A stretch of DNA of 64,000 nucleotides from Magnetospirillum sulfuroxidans (GCF_018224925.1 NZ_JAGTUF010000001.1:372001-436000); one strand, 5' to 3'. Positions 17,114-26,879 are shown, numbered from the stretch's first letter. Notes: generated from the letters alone by a model not told the origin. Numbers and translations are program-made.

Positions 17114-17941
17114 ATGGGATATGTGGTGAAGTTCTGGGGCGTGCGCGGAAGCATTGCCTGTCCTTCGCCCGACCATGTGGTTTATGGCGGCAACACCTCG
17201 TGCCTTGAATTCTCTGTCGGTGACAATACCCTTATCTTTGATGCGGGAACCGGCATTCGTTTGCTGGGACAAAGTCTGCTCCGCCGTGGTGTTTCATCGG
17301 CAACCTTGCTGTTGACCCATACCCATTGGGATCACATCAATGGTTTTCCCTTCTTCGCCCCGGCCTTCAATCCGGCATTTTCCTTGGCGGTGATGGCTGG
17401 ACATCTGGGCGGGCAAGAAGGCGGGATCGAGGCGGTGCTGGCCAAGCAGATGGAAAACCCAACCTTCCCGGTGCCATTGGCAACCATGCGGAGCCAGATA
17501 TCTTTCCGCGATTTCAAGGCGGGCGAAGATTTGCATCCTTTCCCCGATGTACTGGTCAAATCAACGCCGCTCAATCACCCCAACGGCGCCACCGGCTATC
17601 GGGTTGAATATGGCGGCAAGGCGGTGTGCTATGTCACCGATACCGAACACGTTCCCGGCCAGCCCGACCGCAACGTCTTGGATTTGATCCAAGGCGCCGA
17701 TCTGGTCATCTATGACAGCACCTATACCGACGATGAATTCCCCGCCAAGGTCCATTGGGGGCATTCCACCTGGCAGGAAGGCGTTCGCCTGTGCCGGGCC
17801 GCCGGGGTTCAGAAACTGGCCATCTTTCACCATGATCCCGACCATGACGATCAGTTCATGGCGCGCTTGGAAGACGAGGCCAAGCAAAGCTGGGCGGGGG
17901 CGACGGTGGCTCGTGACGGTATGGATATCGTGGTGATCTGA
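17114..17941 (+). CDS. Metallo-beta-lactamase-fold hydrolase
   Basis: A 275-residue MBL-fold protein. The opening VKFWGVRGSIACPSP and GGNTSCLEF are typical of the PhnP/RNase Z-like branch that cleaves phosphodiesters. The metal-binding motif THTHWDH is near residue 75, with later ligands LNHPNG, VTDTEH, YDSTY and FHHDP. A cyclic nucleotide or phosphodiester substrate is likely, but the exact one cannot be read. ATG 17114 is preferred; TTG 17105 would add three residues. It is convergent with motB. The 95-bp gap upstream is AT-rich and may carry its promoter. Confidence 0.88.
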   Translation: MGYVVKFWGVRGSIACPSPDHVVYGGNTSCLEFSVGDNTLIFDAGTGIRLLGQSLLRRGVSSATLLLTHTHWDHINGFPFFAPAFNPAFSLAVMAGHLGGQEGGIEAVLAKQMENPTFPVPLATMRSQISFRDFKAGEDLHPFPDVLVKSTPLNHPNGATGYRVEYGGKAVCYVTDTEHVPGQPDRNVLDLIQGADLVIYDSTYTDDEFPAKVHWGHSTWQEGVRLCRAAGVQKLAIFHHDPDHDDQFMARLEDEAKQSWAGATVARDGMDIVVI

Positions 17942-17978
17942 CCCCCCCACGGGCGGCCTGAAACTTCAGCCCGAAACA

Positions 17979-18641
17979 TCAGCGTGGGTAGACGTGAATG
18001 GCGACGCGGCGGTTCAGCGCTTGGTTGGCGGGCAGTGGGGTGCCGTCTTCCAAGGTGTTGGGAACCCGTGGCGAGAACTGGCCATAGGCGGCGACGATCA
18101 TCTTGCTTTCCGACAATCCCAAGCTGACCAAGGCCCGCATGGTGGCCAGCGCTCGGGCGGAAGACAGGTCGAAATTCGAGGCAAAGGTCGCGGTCTTGAC
18201 CGGAACGTTATCGGTGTGGCCTTGAATTTCCAGGCGGTAATTCTCGAACCGCGGCTGTGCCAAGGTGCCGACCAATTCCTTCATCAACGGCACCATGCCG
18301 GGCTTGATGTCGGCGGAACCGGGGGCGAACATGGCGCCGCTATCCAGGTTAAGGACAACACCACGCTCGTCTGTGCCGACATCGGCCGCTTCGTCACCGC
18401 CCTGAAAGGCGGTGACCACATCGGCCAGTTCTTTGCGCATGGATTCGATCGGCCGCTGCGGCGGTTGCTTGCCGATTTCCTTGGTCATGCCCGACTGAAC
18501 TTTTTCAAACAAAACGGTGTCGATCTTGGAAATAGAGGCCAGCATGATGAAAAAACACAGTAACAGCGTCACCATGTCGCCATAGGTTTCCATCCATGAC
18601 GCATCAACCTCGTTTGAGCGTTTGTTCTGAAATAGGCTCAT
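17979..18641 (-). CDS. motB: Flagellar stator protein MotB
   Basis: A 220-residue MotB-like protein. The single N-terminal membrane helix contains the proton-path Asp (WMETYGDMVTLLLCFFIMLAS). A periplasmic linker and a C-terminal OmpA-like peptidoglycan-binding domain follow (LEIQGHTDNVPV, then NQALNRRVAIHVYPR). With MotA it forms the ion-driven stator that turns the flagellar motor. The product is short for the family (often 250-300), with a compact linker. Its ATG overlaps the motA stop by 4 bp. The Asp-containing helix lacks an obvious sodium-type signature, so the coupling ion is undecided. Confidence 0.93.
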   Translation of the reverse strand: MSLFQNKRSNEVDASWMETYGDMVTLLLCFFIMLASISKIDTVLFEKVQSGMTKEIGKQPPQRPIESMRKELADVVTAFQGGDEAADVGTDERGVVLNLDSGAMFAPGSADIKPGMVPLMKELVGTLAQPRFENYRLEIQGHTDNVPVKTATFASNFDLSSARALATMRALVSLGLSESKMIVAAYGQFSPRVPNTLEDGTPLPANQALNRRVAIHVYPR

Positions 18642-19438
18642 CGGTTCTTCAGCTGTTTGTCGATGTCGAAGTGAATGCTGGGGTCAAGGAAGCTGTTCAT
18701 GGCGTCTTGGATAAAACGGGGATTGCGCCGCTCGGCCAGCAGGCACAGGCCCTCGGCCACCAGATAATTGCGGAAGCGGACAATTTCCTCGCGCTGCTGG
18801 ATTTTGCTGGAAGCCGGCAACAGCACCAGACGCGGCAGCAACACGCCATAAAGCGTGGTGATCAGCGCCACCGCCATGCCGGGGCCCAGGGCCGACGGGT
18901 CGGCGCCCATCTTGCCCAACATGATGATCAGGCCGACCAGGGTGCCAATCATGCCATAGGCTGGGGCGGTTCCGGCCATGTTGCGCAAGATGTCGGCGGG
19001 GACGCAGTTCCGCTGGAACGTGGTTTCGATGGAATTGGTCAGGATCTGACGGACTTCGGCGCCGGTATAGCCGGCAACCACCAAATCGACGCCGAAACCG
19101 AGAAAGCGGTCCTGTTTCTTCAGCTTGGTGGTGTCGGCCTCAAGGGCGTTGAGTCCGGTCTTTTGGATCAAATAGCCCCAGCGAATGCAGCGTCCGACTT
19201 CGCCTTGCAACACGCCGCGCTGAATTTTCGGCGCGAAAAAAATCGACGTCATCAGGCGTATGGCCTGCATGACATAGCGGGGTTCGTACGAGATAAAAGT
19301 AGAGGCGAAGGTTCCGCCAACAACCATTAGAAACGATGCGAAATCGAGAAAGACAAAATAATTGTCAGTCGAGAGGAAAATAGAGCCAAGGAACAGTGCA
19401 ATACCGGCAATGAAGCCGATCAAGGTTGCCAGCGACAT
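18638..19438 (-). CDS. motA: Flagellar stator protein MotA
   Basis: A 266-residue MotA/PomA-type protein with four membrane helices. Key segments are the N-terminal LATLIGFIAGIALFLGSIFL and the paired helices GTAPAYGMIGTLVGLIIMLG, with the functionally important Pro, and MAVALITTLYGVLLPRLVL. The large cytoplasmic loop that touches the rotor lies between. The start MSLATLIGF at 19438 is preferred; an in-frame start at 19540 would prepend 34 residues of non-family sequence. It forms a two-gene operon with motB. No other flagellar genes are in the window. Confidence 0.93.
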   Translation of the reverse strand: MSLATLIGFIAGIALFLGSIFLSTDNYFVFLDFASFLMVVGGTFASTFISYEPRYVMQAIRLMTSIFFAPKIQRGVLQGEVGRCIRWGYLIQKTGLNALEADTTKLKKQDRFLGFGVDLVVAGYTGAEVRQILTNSIETTFQRNCVPADILRNMAGTAPAYGMIGTLVGLIIMLGKMGADPSALGPGMAVALITTLYGVLLPRLVLLPASSKIQQREEIVRFRNYLVAEGLCLLAERRNPRFIQDAMNSFLDPSIHFDIDKQLKNR

Positions 19439-19598
19439 TCCCAGACCTTTCCCCAATCGATCCCCCGGCGCGTCCAACGCCTGTCCGCATCTTGGGCTAA
19501 ATGCTGCCAGAGGGCAATAGTCAGCGGGTGCTTGCATCAAATGCTTAAATCGTTAGAGTTCCGCACATGGTAGGGGATCCGGCTGAGAAAGGATCAGA

Positions 19599-21905
19599 AT
19601 GGACGTTGCCGCGCCCACGGTGATATTTGGCGCGTTTCTGAGCAATCTGGTTTTGGCGGTGGCTTTGGCCTTCGTCGGCCGTGGTCCGGCGTTGTCGCGA
19701 TCCTTTCCGATCTTCGCCACCGCATTCGCCTTTTTTGCTCTGCGCTTTTTGTTCATGGCTTTGGCTTGGAACACCAAGACGGCTCAAGGTTTCCTTTGGG
19801 CCGAACTCATGCATGTGGGCGCCGCCACTGTCCTGATCGCCGGGGTGGGGCCGTTGACGCGGCAAAAGCGCGGATTGTGGATGGCTGTCGCCCTGGGGAC
19901 GGTGATGACGGCCTGGACCGTGTGGGCCGCCTTTGTCCTAAGTCCATGGACAGCCATCGTTCCGGCGTCGGCCTATATCTGCTTGGCAATGATGCTGGCG
20001 GCCTGGGAATTCCAGAGCCGGGCGCGGCGAAGCACGGATAGCGGCAACTGGCTGGTGGCGTTACTGTTTGTTTTGTGGGGGCTGCACAAGTTTTTTTATC
20101 TGTGGCTGATCGTTTCCGAGGATCTGCTTGGATATAGTTTTGCCCTTAATCAAGTCTTGTCCATCTCGTTGGGGGTGGTTCTGCTGCTGGTCGCCGACCG
20201 TCAGGTTCGGGCCAACGAGGGGGAAAGCCGGCGGCGTTCGCAAGCGTTGTTGCGCTTGCAGGCCGAGGCCATGGCGGTTACCGCCAACGCCATTTTCATC
20301 ACCGATCAACTGGGGCGCATCGAATGGTGCAATCAAGCCTTTAGCCAATTGACCGGCTGGAGTGAAGCCGAGGCCATGGGCCGGGGCGCGCGTCGGCTGT
20401 TGCTGGGGGTGGACCGCGACGCGCGGATGGATGAGGCCTTGATCAACGGCGAAACCTGGCGGGGCGAGCTTAACCTGCGGCGTCGTGACGGAACCTTGTA
20501 CGTGGTCGATCAGACCATCACCCCCATCCGCGATGATCGGGGCGTGGTCTCGCATTATGTGGTGGTGCAAGAAGACGTCACCGAACGGCGCCGGGCCGAG
20601 GAACGCATCCGCTTTTTATCCAGCAACGATTCCCTGACCGCGCTGCCCAACCGCCTGCTGTTCCGCGAACAAATTCAGCGCGCCATCGTCCGCGCCAAGG
20701 CCGAACGTCACGGCTTGGCGGTTTTGATCCTCGATCTCGATGATTTCAGCCATTACAACGATGTGCTGGGCCATGATGGCGGCGATCATCTGCTGTTGGC
20801 CATTGTCGAACGGCTGATGACCAAAGCCCGCGGGGTCGAAAGCACGGCCAGGGTCGGCGGTGACGAATTCGGATTTTTGCTGCAAACCGTCGATGGCGGC
20901 GAGACGGCGGCGGAATTGGCGCAGACCTTGGTGGATGCCATGCGGCGACCGTTTGATATTGGCGGTCACGAAGTTCAAGTCGGCGCGGTGGTCGGCGTGA
21001 CCTTGTTCCCCAATGACGGGGATGATGCCGATACGTTGTTGAAGAATGCCAACATGGCCATGTATCGGGCCATTCAGGATAATCCCAACGGCTATCGTTT
21101 CTTCGCCCCGACCATGGATGCGGAGCTGGCTTTGCGCCGTCGCCTTGAAAACGATTTGCGGCGGGCGATCCAGCGGGAAGAATTGGAGCTGCATTACCAG
21201 CCCATCGTCAACACCATCGACCATCGGATTATCGCTTTCGAGGCTTTGCTGCGGTGGCGTCATGCCAGTGATGGCTGGATTTCGCCGGTCGAATTCATCC
21301 CCATGGCCGAAGGCAACGGTATGATCGGCCCCATCGGCGAATGGGTGCTGCGTCGGGCTTGCCAACAGATGCGGGACTGGGATCGTCAGGGCATTCCGCC
21401 GGTTCCGGTGGCGGTCAACATGTCGGCATTGCAGCTGAAGCGCCATGACGTGCCCCTGCTGGTGCGCAAAATGCTGACCGAAGCGGGTATTCCGTCACAT
21501 CGGCTGGAACTGGAATTGACCGAAACCACGGTGATGGAAGATGCCGACGCGGCCCAGCGTATCTTCTCTGATATCGCCGGGTTGGGGGTGAAGCTGGCGG
21601 TGGACGATTTCGGCACCGGCTATTCGTCGCTGGCGCGGCTGAAACGCTTCCCGGTTGGCAAGCTGAAGATTGATCGGTCCTTTGTTGGCGATCTGGCCGA
21701 AGACGAAGGCGACGCGGCCATCGCCAGGGCGATCATCTCCATGGGGCATGCCATGGGATTGAAGGTGGTGGCCGAAGGGGTCGAGACGGCTGAACAACTG
21801 GCCATCCTGGCCGATGCCGGGTGCGACGCCATCCAGGGATTCTTCTTCAGCCGGCCGGTTCCCGCCGACCAGGCAGCGGAATTGTTGCGCCGCGGTTTTT
21901 GTTGA
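19599..21905 (+). CDS. Membrane PAS-GGDEF-EAL c-di-GMP protein
   Basis: A 768-residue protein. The N terminus carries about seven hydrophobic helices (residues 8-205), a membrane sensor module. It is followed by one PAS domain (about 215-335), then GGDEF (ARVGGDEF intact; the I-site position has RGVE rather than RxxD) and EAL. The EAL ligand set appears complete (FEALLRW, NMSALQL, ELELTET, DDFGTGYSSL, KIDRSF, EGVET, QGFFFSRP). It may therefore make and/or degrade c-di-GMP in response to a membrane-derived signal. It is divergent from motA across 160 bp and 25 bp upstream of a secreted protease gene. Its position beside the stator genes suggests a part in motility control (inference). Confidence 0.92.
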   Translation: MDVAAPTVIFGAFLSNLVLAVALAFVGRGPALSRSFPIFATAFAFFALRFLFMALAWNTKTAQGFLWAELMHVGAATVLIAGVGPLTRQKRGLWMAVALGTVMTAWTVWAAFVLSPWTAIVPASAYICLAMMLAAWEFQSRARRSTDSGNWLVALLFVLWGLHKFFYLWLIVSEDLLGYSFALNQVLSISLGVVLLLVADRQVRANEGESRRRSQALLRLQAEAMAVTANAIFITDQLGRIEWCNQAFSQLTGWSEAEAMGRGARRLLLGVDRDARMDEALINGETWRGELNLRRRDGTLYVVDQTITPIRDDRGVVSHYVVVQEDVTERRRAEERIRFLSSNDSLTALPNRLLFREQIQRAIVRAKAERHGLAVLILDLDDFSHYNDVLGHDGGDHLLLAIVERLMTKARGVESTARVGGDEFGFLLQTVDGGETAAELAQTLVDAMRRPFDIGGHEVQVGAVVGVTLFPNDGDDADTLLKNANMAMYRAIQDNPNGYRFFAPTMDAELALRRRLENDLRRAIQREELELHYQPIVNTIDHRIIAFEALLRWRHASDGWISPVEFIPMAEGNGMIGPIGEWVLRRACQQMRDWDRQGIPPVPVAVNMSALQLKRHDVPLLVRKMLTEAGIPSHRLELELTETTVMEDADAAQRIFSDIAGLGVKLAVDDFGTGYSSLARLKRFPVGKLKIDRSFVGDLAEDEGDAAIARAIISMGHAMGLKVVAEGVETAEQLAILADAGCDAIQGFFFSRPVPADQAAELLRRGFC

Positions 21906-21930
21906 CAGCGTGCCATGGAGACCCGGCGCC

Positions 21931-22857
21931 ATGAAATTTCTGCGTGAAAGGGTGATTGGATGCGTCCTGACTTTTGCTCTGACCGTGTCGTTGTCACCGG
22001 CCTTTGCCGTGGTTATTCAAGATAGCTTATGGCGCCGCGAAGGCGGCGGCCGGGGCAAGGAATGGGCTGGCTTTGGCGCCAATCTGCGTCTGGCGGCGGA
22101 ACCGCAGTTCCGCGCGGTTCTGGCCCTGGCCAGTGACGGCGAGACCTGGGGGGAAGCCTCGGGGACCTGGATCGGCAATGATGGCGGTCACGGCTATATC
22201 CTGACCTCGGCCCATATCTTCGAATTGCCGGCTTCCGCCGACAGTTACGTGGTGCGCGCCCCCAATGGCGACATCTTGACGGCCGATAAGGTGTGGCTGC
22301 ACCCAAGCTGGAACGGCAGTACCGATGAACGCACCGGCTATGATCTGGCCATTTTACGGCTTACCCGTCCGGTGAGCGATGCCGGTCCGCCGCCGGTGCT
22401 GCACACCAAGGGCGGCGAGGCGGGCAAGCTGATCACCTTTATCGGTTTCGGCAGTCGCGGCATCGGTTCGGTCGGGGAAAAGGACCGTTATTATCATGGC
22501 TCGGACAAGGCCGCCGCTCAGGGAATCGTCGATCAACTGGTCGAACCGATCCTGCCGATGCCGAAAAAAGACGATGGCGGCAATTATCTGGGGGTGTGGA
22601 TGGGCCGGGAAGATGGCAGCCTGTCCAATCCCTATGGCGGCTCGGACAATCCGGCCAATGCCCTGATCGGCCTGTTGGGGTCGGGGGATAGCGGCGGTTC
22701 CGCCTGGATGATGTCAGCCGGACAATGGGTGGTGGTGGCGGTCAATTCCAACGGGTCGGGCACCGCCAGTTATGGCGATTCGTCCTGGTTCACCCGCCTT
22801 GCCCCCCATCGGGATTGGATCGCCAAGATTTTCCCCGGCGCCCGCTTCACGCCCTGA
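21931..22857 (+). CDS. Secreted trypsin-like serine protease
   Basis: A 308-residue protein with a Sec signal peptide (residues 1-26, VIGCVLTFALTVSLSPAFA). It has a chymotrypsin-fold catalytic triad: His in LTSAHIF, Asp in GYDLAILRL, and Ser in GSGDSGGSAW. Family S1 proteases with this layout act in the periplasm or outside the cell. Loops between the Asp and Ser regions are longer than in minimal trypsins. There is no PDZ domain, so it is not a DegP/HtrA protein. It lies 25 bp after the c-di-GMP gene on the same strand and is probably co-transcribed. The substrate is unknown. Confidence 0.88.
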   Translation: MKFLRERVIGCVLTFALTVSLSPAFAVVIQDSLWRREGGGRGKEWAGFGANLRLAAEPQFRAVLALASDGETWGEASGTWIGNDGGHGYILTSAHIFELPASADSYVVRAPNGDILTADKVWLHPSWNGSTDERTGYDLAILRLTRPVSDAGPPPVLHTKGGEAGKLITFIGFGSRGIGSVGEKDRYYHGSDKAAAQGIVDQLVEPILPMPKKDDGGNYLGVWMGREDGSLSNPYGGSDNPANALIGLLGSGDSGGSAWMMSAGQWVVVAVNSNGSGTASYGDSSWFTRLAPHRDWIAKIFPGARFTP

Positions 22858-22872
22858 CGCCGGGGAGGGAAA

Positions 22873-25593
22873 TCACGCATTTTCCGGTGGTTCCGGGGTG
22901 GTGACCGCCGGCTTTTTCAGATCGTATTCCACTTCGACGATGTCGCCGTCGATGGTCTTGGTCTGAACAAAGCCCAGATGCTCGACGAATTTGAGCATGC
23001 GGCGATTGTCCTTAAGCACCTGACCGACGATGGCATGGGTGCCGCGGGACCGACAATATTCGATCATCTTGACCAGCAGGCGCTTGCCCAGGCCCGAGCC
23101 CTTGAGATCCGAGCGCACGACCACGGCGAATTCAGCCGATTCGTTATCAGGATCGGTGACGGTGCGGACCACGCCCAGGGTTTCCTTGCCGCCATCGGGC
23201 AGCGTCAATTCGCCGATGAAGGCCATTTCGCGGTCATAATCGATCTGGGTCAGCCGGGCCATTTCGCTGTGCGGCAACTCATGCACCAGACCGAAGAAGC
23301 GGAAACGGATGTCCTCGGGCGTCAGTTTCGACACCAGCACATGGTGATTGGGTTCGTCCTCGGGGCGCAGCGGCCGCAGCAGAACCTGACGGCCGTCGGT
23401 CATGGTGAACCATTCTTCCTGCTCGGCCGGATAGGGGCGGATGGCCAAGCGGTCGGAACCGTTGCGGGTTGGCACCGCCACCTTGATGGCGGCGTCGAGC
23501 GCCAGCACGCCATCGGCGTCACAGCGCAACGGGTTGATGTCCAGCTCGACGATTTCCGGCAGATCGATGATCATCTGCGACACCTGGATCAGGGTCATGT
23601 GCAGGGCGTCAAGGTTGGCCGGCGGCCGACCACGATACCCCTTCAGCAGGCGTGACACCCGGGTCCGTTGCACCAGTTCGGCGGCAAGGTTGAGGTTCAG
23701 CGGCGGCAGGGCGACGGCGCGGTCGCCGATGACTTCCACCGCCACGCCACCTTGGCCGAACAAGATCACCGGGCCGAAAATCGGATCGGTGGCGATGCCG
23801 ACGATCAGTTCCTGGGTGCCGGGTTTGCGCACCGCCATGGGCTGCACGGTGAAGCCCTCGATGCGGGCGTCGGGATAGGTTGCCTTGACCCGCTCCAGCA
23901 TGGCATGAGCGGCCTTTTCCACCTCGAACGGACCATCCAGGTTCAGCACCACGCCGCCGACATCGGATTTGTGGACGATGTCGGTGGACAGGATTTTCAG
24001 GGCGATCGGACCTTCGATGGTCTTGGCGATGCGGCTGGCCTCGGCCGGATTGTGGGCGGTGTGGGTGGCGACGGTGGGAATGCCGTATGCCGACAGCACC
24101 GTCTTCGCCTCGGCCTCGGTCAGGATATTGTCGCCGCGTTCCATCACCTCGGCGATGACGCCTTGGGCCAGGGCGATATCGGGGACGAAATCGGTGGCGG
24201 CCGAGGCCGGCACTTCCATCAGCATTTCCTGGTTCTTGCGGTATTCCAGCAAGTGCAGATAACCCTGGACGGCGGCACGCGGGGTTTCAAAGGTGGGAAC
24301 CCCGGCATCGGCGAATTTTTTGCGGGCGCTGACCACCTTTTGGTGACCGACCCAACAGGTCATGATATTGGCGCGCGGCTTGTCCTTGAACACCTTGACC
24401 ACCGCCTCGGCCACTTCGTCGGCGTTGGAAATCGCGGTCGGCGCGTACATGACCAGCACGGCGTCAATGCACTTGCAATCAAGCAAGATGTTCAGCGTCT
24501 TGGCATAGCGTTCGCCGCCGGCATCGCCGACCACGTCGATGGGATTGCCGCTCGACCAATTGGGCGGCAACAGGGCATTGAGCTTATCGACCACATCCAA
24601 CGGCAGATCGGCCAATTCGCCGCCGCCATCGGCCAGATCGTCGGCGGCGATAACGCCCAGACCGCCGCCATTGGTGACGATGGCCAGCCGCTTGCCCTTC
24701 ATTGGCCGCGACCGCGCCAGGGTTTCGACCGCGCCGAAGATTTCCTCGATGTCTTGCACCCGCAGCATGCCGGAACGACGGATGGCGGCATCGAACACCA
24801 GATCGGAACCGGCCAGCGCCCCGGTATGGGAGGTCGCGGCCAGGGCGCCTTCGGTCGAACGACCGGCCTTGATCGCCAAGATGGGCTTGTTGCGGGCGGC
24901 GGCACGGGCGGCGGACATGAAGTTACGGCGCTGATCCACGGTCTGCACGTACAGCAAGATCGCGCGGGTATGCGGGTCGCTGCCCAGGTAATCCAAGATA
25001 TCGCCGAAATCCACATCCATGCTTTCGCCGGTATGGATGAAATGCGAGAAACCGATCCCCTTGGCGCAGGCCCAATCAAGCACGGCGGTGCACAAGGCGC
25101 CCGATTGCGAGACAAAGGCGATCTTGCCGGGGGGGGCGTCCTCGGGGGCGAAGCTGGCGTTCAAGCCGATGCCGGGCACCAGCATTCCCATGGAATTGGG
25201 GCCAAGAACGCGGATGCCGTGGGCTTTGGCTTCGGCGCGGACGCCTTCAAGGATGGTGCGGCCGTTGGCGTCGTTGGCATATTGCAGGCCGGCGGTCATG
25301 ATACAGGCGGCCTTGGCGCCCTTTTCCCCCAGGGCGCGCATGGCGTCGACCAGTTCACCCACCGGCGAGCACAGCAGCGCCAGATCGGGGGCTTGCGGCA
25401 GGCTGGCGATATCGGGATAGGCGAGGACGCCGCAGATTGATTTCTCGGTTCCCACCGGCATGATCGGGCCTTGGAAATTGGCCTGGATCAGGTTGCGCAT
25501 GACAACCGATCCAGGCGCATTCGCCTTGGTGCTCGCCCCAATGACCGCGACCGATTGCGGCCGGAACAATGCCTTTAGATTGCGCACGCTCAT
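22873..25593 (-). CDS. ADP-forming acyl-CoA synthetase fused to GNAT acetyltransferase
   Basis: A 906-residue fusion. The N-terminal CoA-binding and ligase domains (residues 1-455) carry the candidate phospho-His256 in TSHTGALAG. An ATP-grasp domain follows (about 480-710), then a C-terminal GNAT domain (about 740-890, RSDLKGSGLGKRLL acetyl-CoA loop). The layout matches bacterial Pat-type protein acetyltransferases. In many Pat proteins the ligase His is lost; here it is kept, so acyl-CoA synthesis from acid, CoA and ATP may still work. Likely roles are lysine acetylation control of metabolism and/or acetate activation. The neighbouring acetate genes (Pta, AckA) support that setting. Confidence 0.9.
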   Translation of the reverse strand: MSVRNLKALFRPQSVAVIGASTKANAPGSVVMRNLIQANFQGPIMPVGTEKSICGVLAYPDIASLPQAPDLALLCSPVGELVDAMRALGEKGAKAACIMTAGLQYANDANGRTILEGVRAEAKAHGIRVLGPNSMGMLVPGIGLNASFAPEDAPPGKIAFVSQSGALCTAVLDWACAKGIGFSHFIHTGESMDVDFGDILDYLGSDPHTRAILLYVQTVDQRRNFMSAARAAARNKPILAIKAGRSTEGALAATSHTGALAGSDLVFDAAIRRSGMLRVQDIEEIFGAVETLARSRPMKGKRLAIVTNGGGLGVIAADDLADGGGELADLPLDVVDKLNALLPPNWSSGNPIDVVGDAGGERYAKTLNILLDCKCIDAVLVMYAPTAISNADEVAEAVVKVFKDKPRANIMTCWVGHQKVVSARKKFADAGVPTFETPRAAVQGYLHLLEYRKNQEMLMEVPASAATDFVPDIALAQGVIAEVMERGDNILTEAEAKTVLSAYGIPTVATHTAHNPAEASRIAKTIEGPIALKILSTDIVHKSDVGGVVLNLDGPFEVEKAAHAMLERVKATYPDARIEGFTVQPMAVRKPGTQELIVGIATDPIFGPVILFGQGGVAVEVIGDRAVALPPLNLNLAAELVQRTRVSRLLKGYRGRPPANLDALHMTLIQVSQMIIDLPEIVELDINPLRCDADGVLALDAAIKVAVPTRNGSDRLAIRPYPAEQEEWFTMTDGRQVLLRPLRPEDEPNHHVLVSKLTPEDIRFRFFGLVHELPHSEMARLTQIDYDREMAFIGELTLPDGGKETLGVVRTVTDPDNESAEFAVVVRSDLKGSGLGKRLLVKMIEYCRSRGTHAIVGQVLKDNRRMLKFVEHLGFVQTKTIDGDIVEVEYDLKKPAVTTPEPPENA

Positions 25594-25692
25594 GATCTTC
25601 CCCAGATACGACCAATATTCCGTGGCCGCACCTTAGACCGCTATCTTGTGCGCTGCAATATACGGAAAACACTAATTGCTGATGTGGATCAT

Positions 25693-26664
25693 TTATTCCG
25701 GCAAAAACAACGTGCCCTTGGCGATGGCCAAAACGGTGCGCAGGCTGACCACGATGACGGTCAGGCTGGCCATTGCCAGCACGATCATGCCGGCCAGCGG
25801 CCACAATCCGCTGGGCAGGAAATGGCTGTGTTCGATGGCGGCCAGGGCGACGGCGTCAAGCGGGAAGGTGAAGGCCCACCACGATACGGCGAAGGGCAGG
25901 CCGGTGAAGCTTTTCGCCTTGGCCAGCAGGACCAGGGTCAGGAACAAGGCGCCATTGACCAAGACCTGGGCGAAGGGATCGACAGTGCCGGTCAGACCGA
26001 CATAGGAAACGTAACCAATGGCCGGCGGCGGCAACAAGATGAAAAGCGTCGGCATCAGTCGCGGCGGCAGCGCGTCATGAAACATAAGCCGGTACAAGAT
26101 GATGGTGAGCAGCGGCAACCAAAACAGCATGCCCACCGACAAGAAGAACCACGAGATTTCGGTTTGTCCCAGGCGGGCGCCCAGAATGGGGACGATGATG
26201 TTGCCGACGATGGGAATGAACCACGCCGGATTGACGTGGGTGATTTCCTGCTTGTGCACCATCCAGCGCACGATCAGGCGGATGGTCAGGACCACTTGCA
26301 AGACGGCGGCGACCGCCCACATGGCAAAGGCCGGGGCCGGGGCGAAGGGATGCAGGCCGGCGGCCAGCAACAGCATGCCGATGGGAAAGGTTGAAAAAAA
26401 GGCGGCACGGATCGGGTGGTTGAATTCAGCGATCACCGCTTGGGGAAAACGGATGAGCTTCAGACCATAGGTCAGCATGGCGGCAAGAAACACCAAGGCG
26501 GCAATGACCAGGACGACTTGCGAGACCTCGACGGGAAACCCCAGAACGGCATTGGCCTTGCGCCAAGCAAGGCCCAAGCCGGCCAACCCCATGACCGAAG
26601 CGAAAATCGTCACCGGGACATGGAGAAGGGCTGAATGTTGAGTGGACTCGGTCATGAAGGGCAT
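25693..26664 (-). CDS. TDT/SLAC1-family membrane transporter
   Basis: A 323-residue protein with about ten hydrophobic helices. The N-terminal segment VPVTIFASVMGLAGLGLAWRK and the loop NPAWFIPIVGNIIVPILG are typical of the tellurite-resistance/dicarboxylate transporter family (TehA, Mae1, SLAC1). These act as anion or organic-acid channels and transporters. Placement between the acyl-CoA synthetase and the Pta-AckA genes hints at organic acid movement, but this is inference. The start may be 26664 or ATG 26655. An inverted repeat at 26678-26695 sits just upstream and could be an operator. Confidence 0.85.
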   Translation of the reverse strand: MPFMTESTQHSALLHVPVTIFASVMGLAGLGLAWRKANAVLGFPVEVSQVVLVIAALVFLAAMLTYGLKLIRFPQAVIAEFNHPIRAAFFSTFPIGMLLLAAGLHPFAPAPAFAMWAVAAVLQVVLTIRLIVRWMVHKQEITHVNPAWFIPIVGNIIVPILGARLGQTEISWFFLSVGMLFWLPLLTIILYRLMFHDALPPRLMPTLFILLPPPAIGYVSYVGLTGTVDPFAQVLVNGALFLTLVLLAKAKSFTGLPFAVSWWAFTFPLDAVALAAIEHSHFLPSGLWPLAGMIVLAMASLTVIVVSLRTVLAIAKGTLFLPE

Positions 26665-26677
26665 CCGATCATTTTGA

Positions 26678-26695
26678 CATTAGACGTATCTAATG
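26678..26695. promoter_or_regulatory. Inverted repeat upstream of TDT transporter
   Basis: CATTAGA-CGTA-TCTAATG, 7-bp perfect arms with a 4-bp centre, 13 bp upstream of the transporter start in a 215-bp divergent gap. The form fits a dimeric repressor site. No adjacent regulator gene is present to pair with it. Confidence 0.4.
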
Positions 26696-26879
26696 TTTGG
26701 CGGGGCGCAAGGCAAGGGGGTGGCACGCGGGGGTGCCATGCGCCAGGCTGGCTTGCGCGCCTTGAAATGGCGACGTCATGACCGATTGATGAAGGATTGG
26801 GTCTGGCGGATGTACAGGCTTACTGTTCCTGGGTATATTCCGCAGCGCAACATGACATTTGTCAAAATCGGAGTGGGCA

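Noticed and set aside
23668-25440. 590-codon plus-strand open frame inside the acyl-CoA synthetase gene
   Set aside because: Antisense shadow from GC-rich codon use; composition is Gly/His/Gln-rich and no family pattern is seen, whereas the minus-strand product is clearly conserved.
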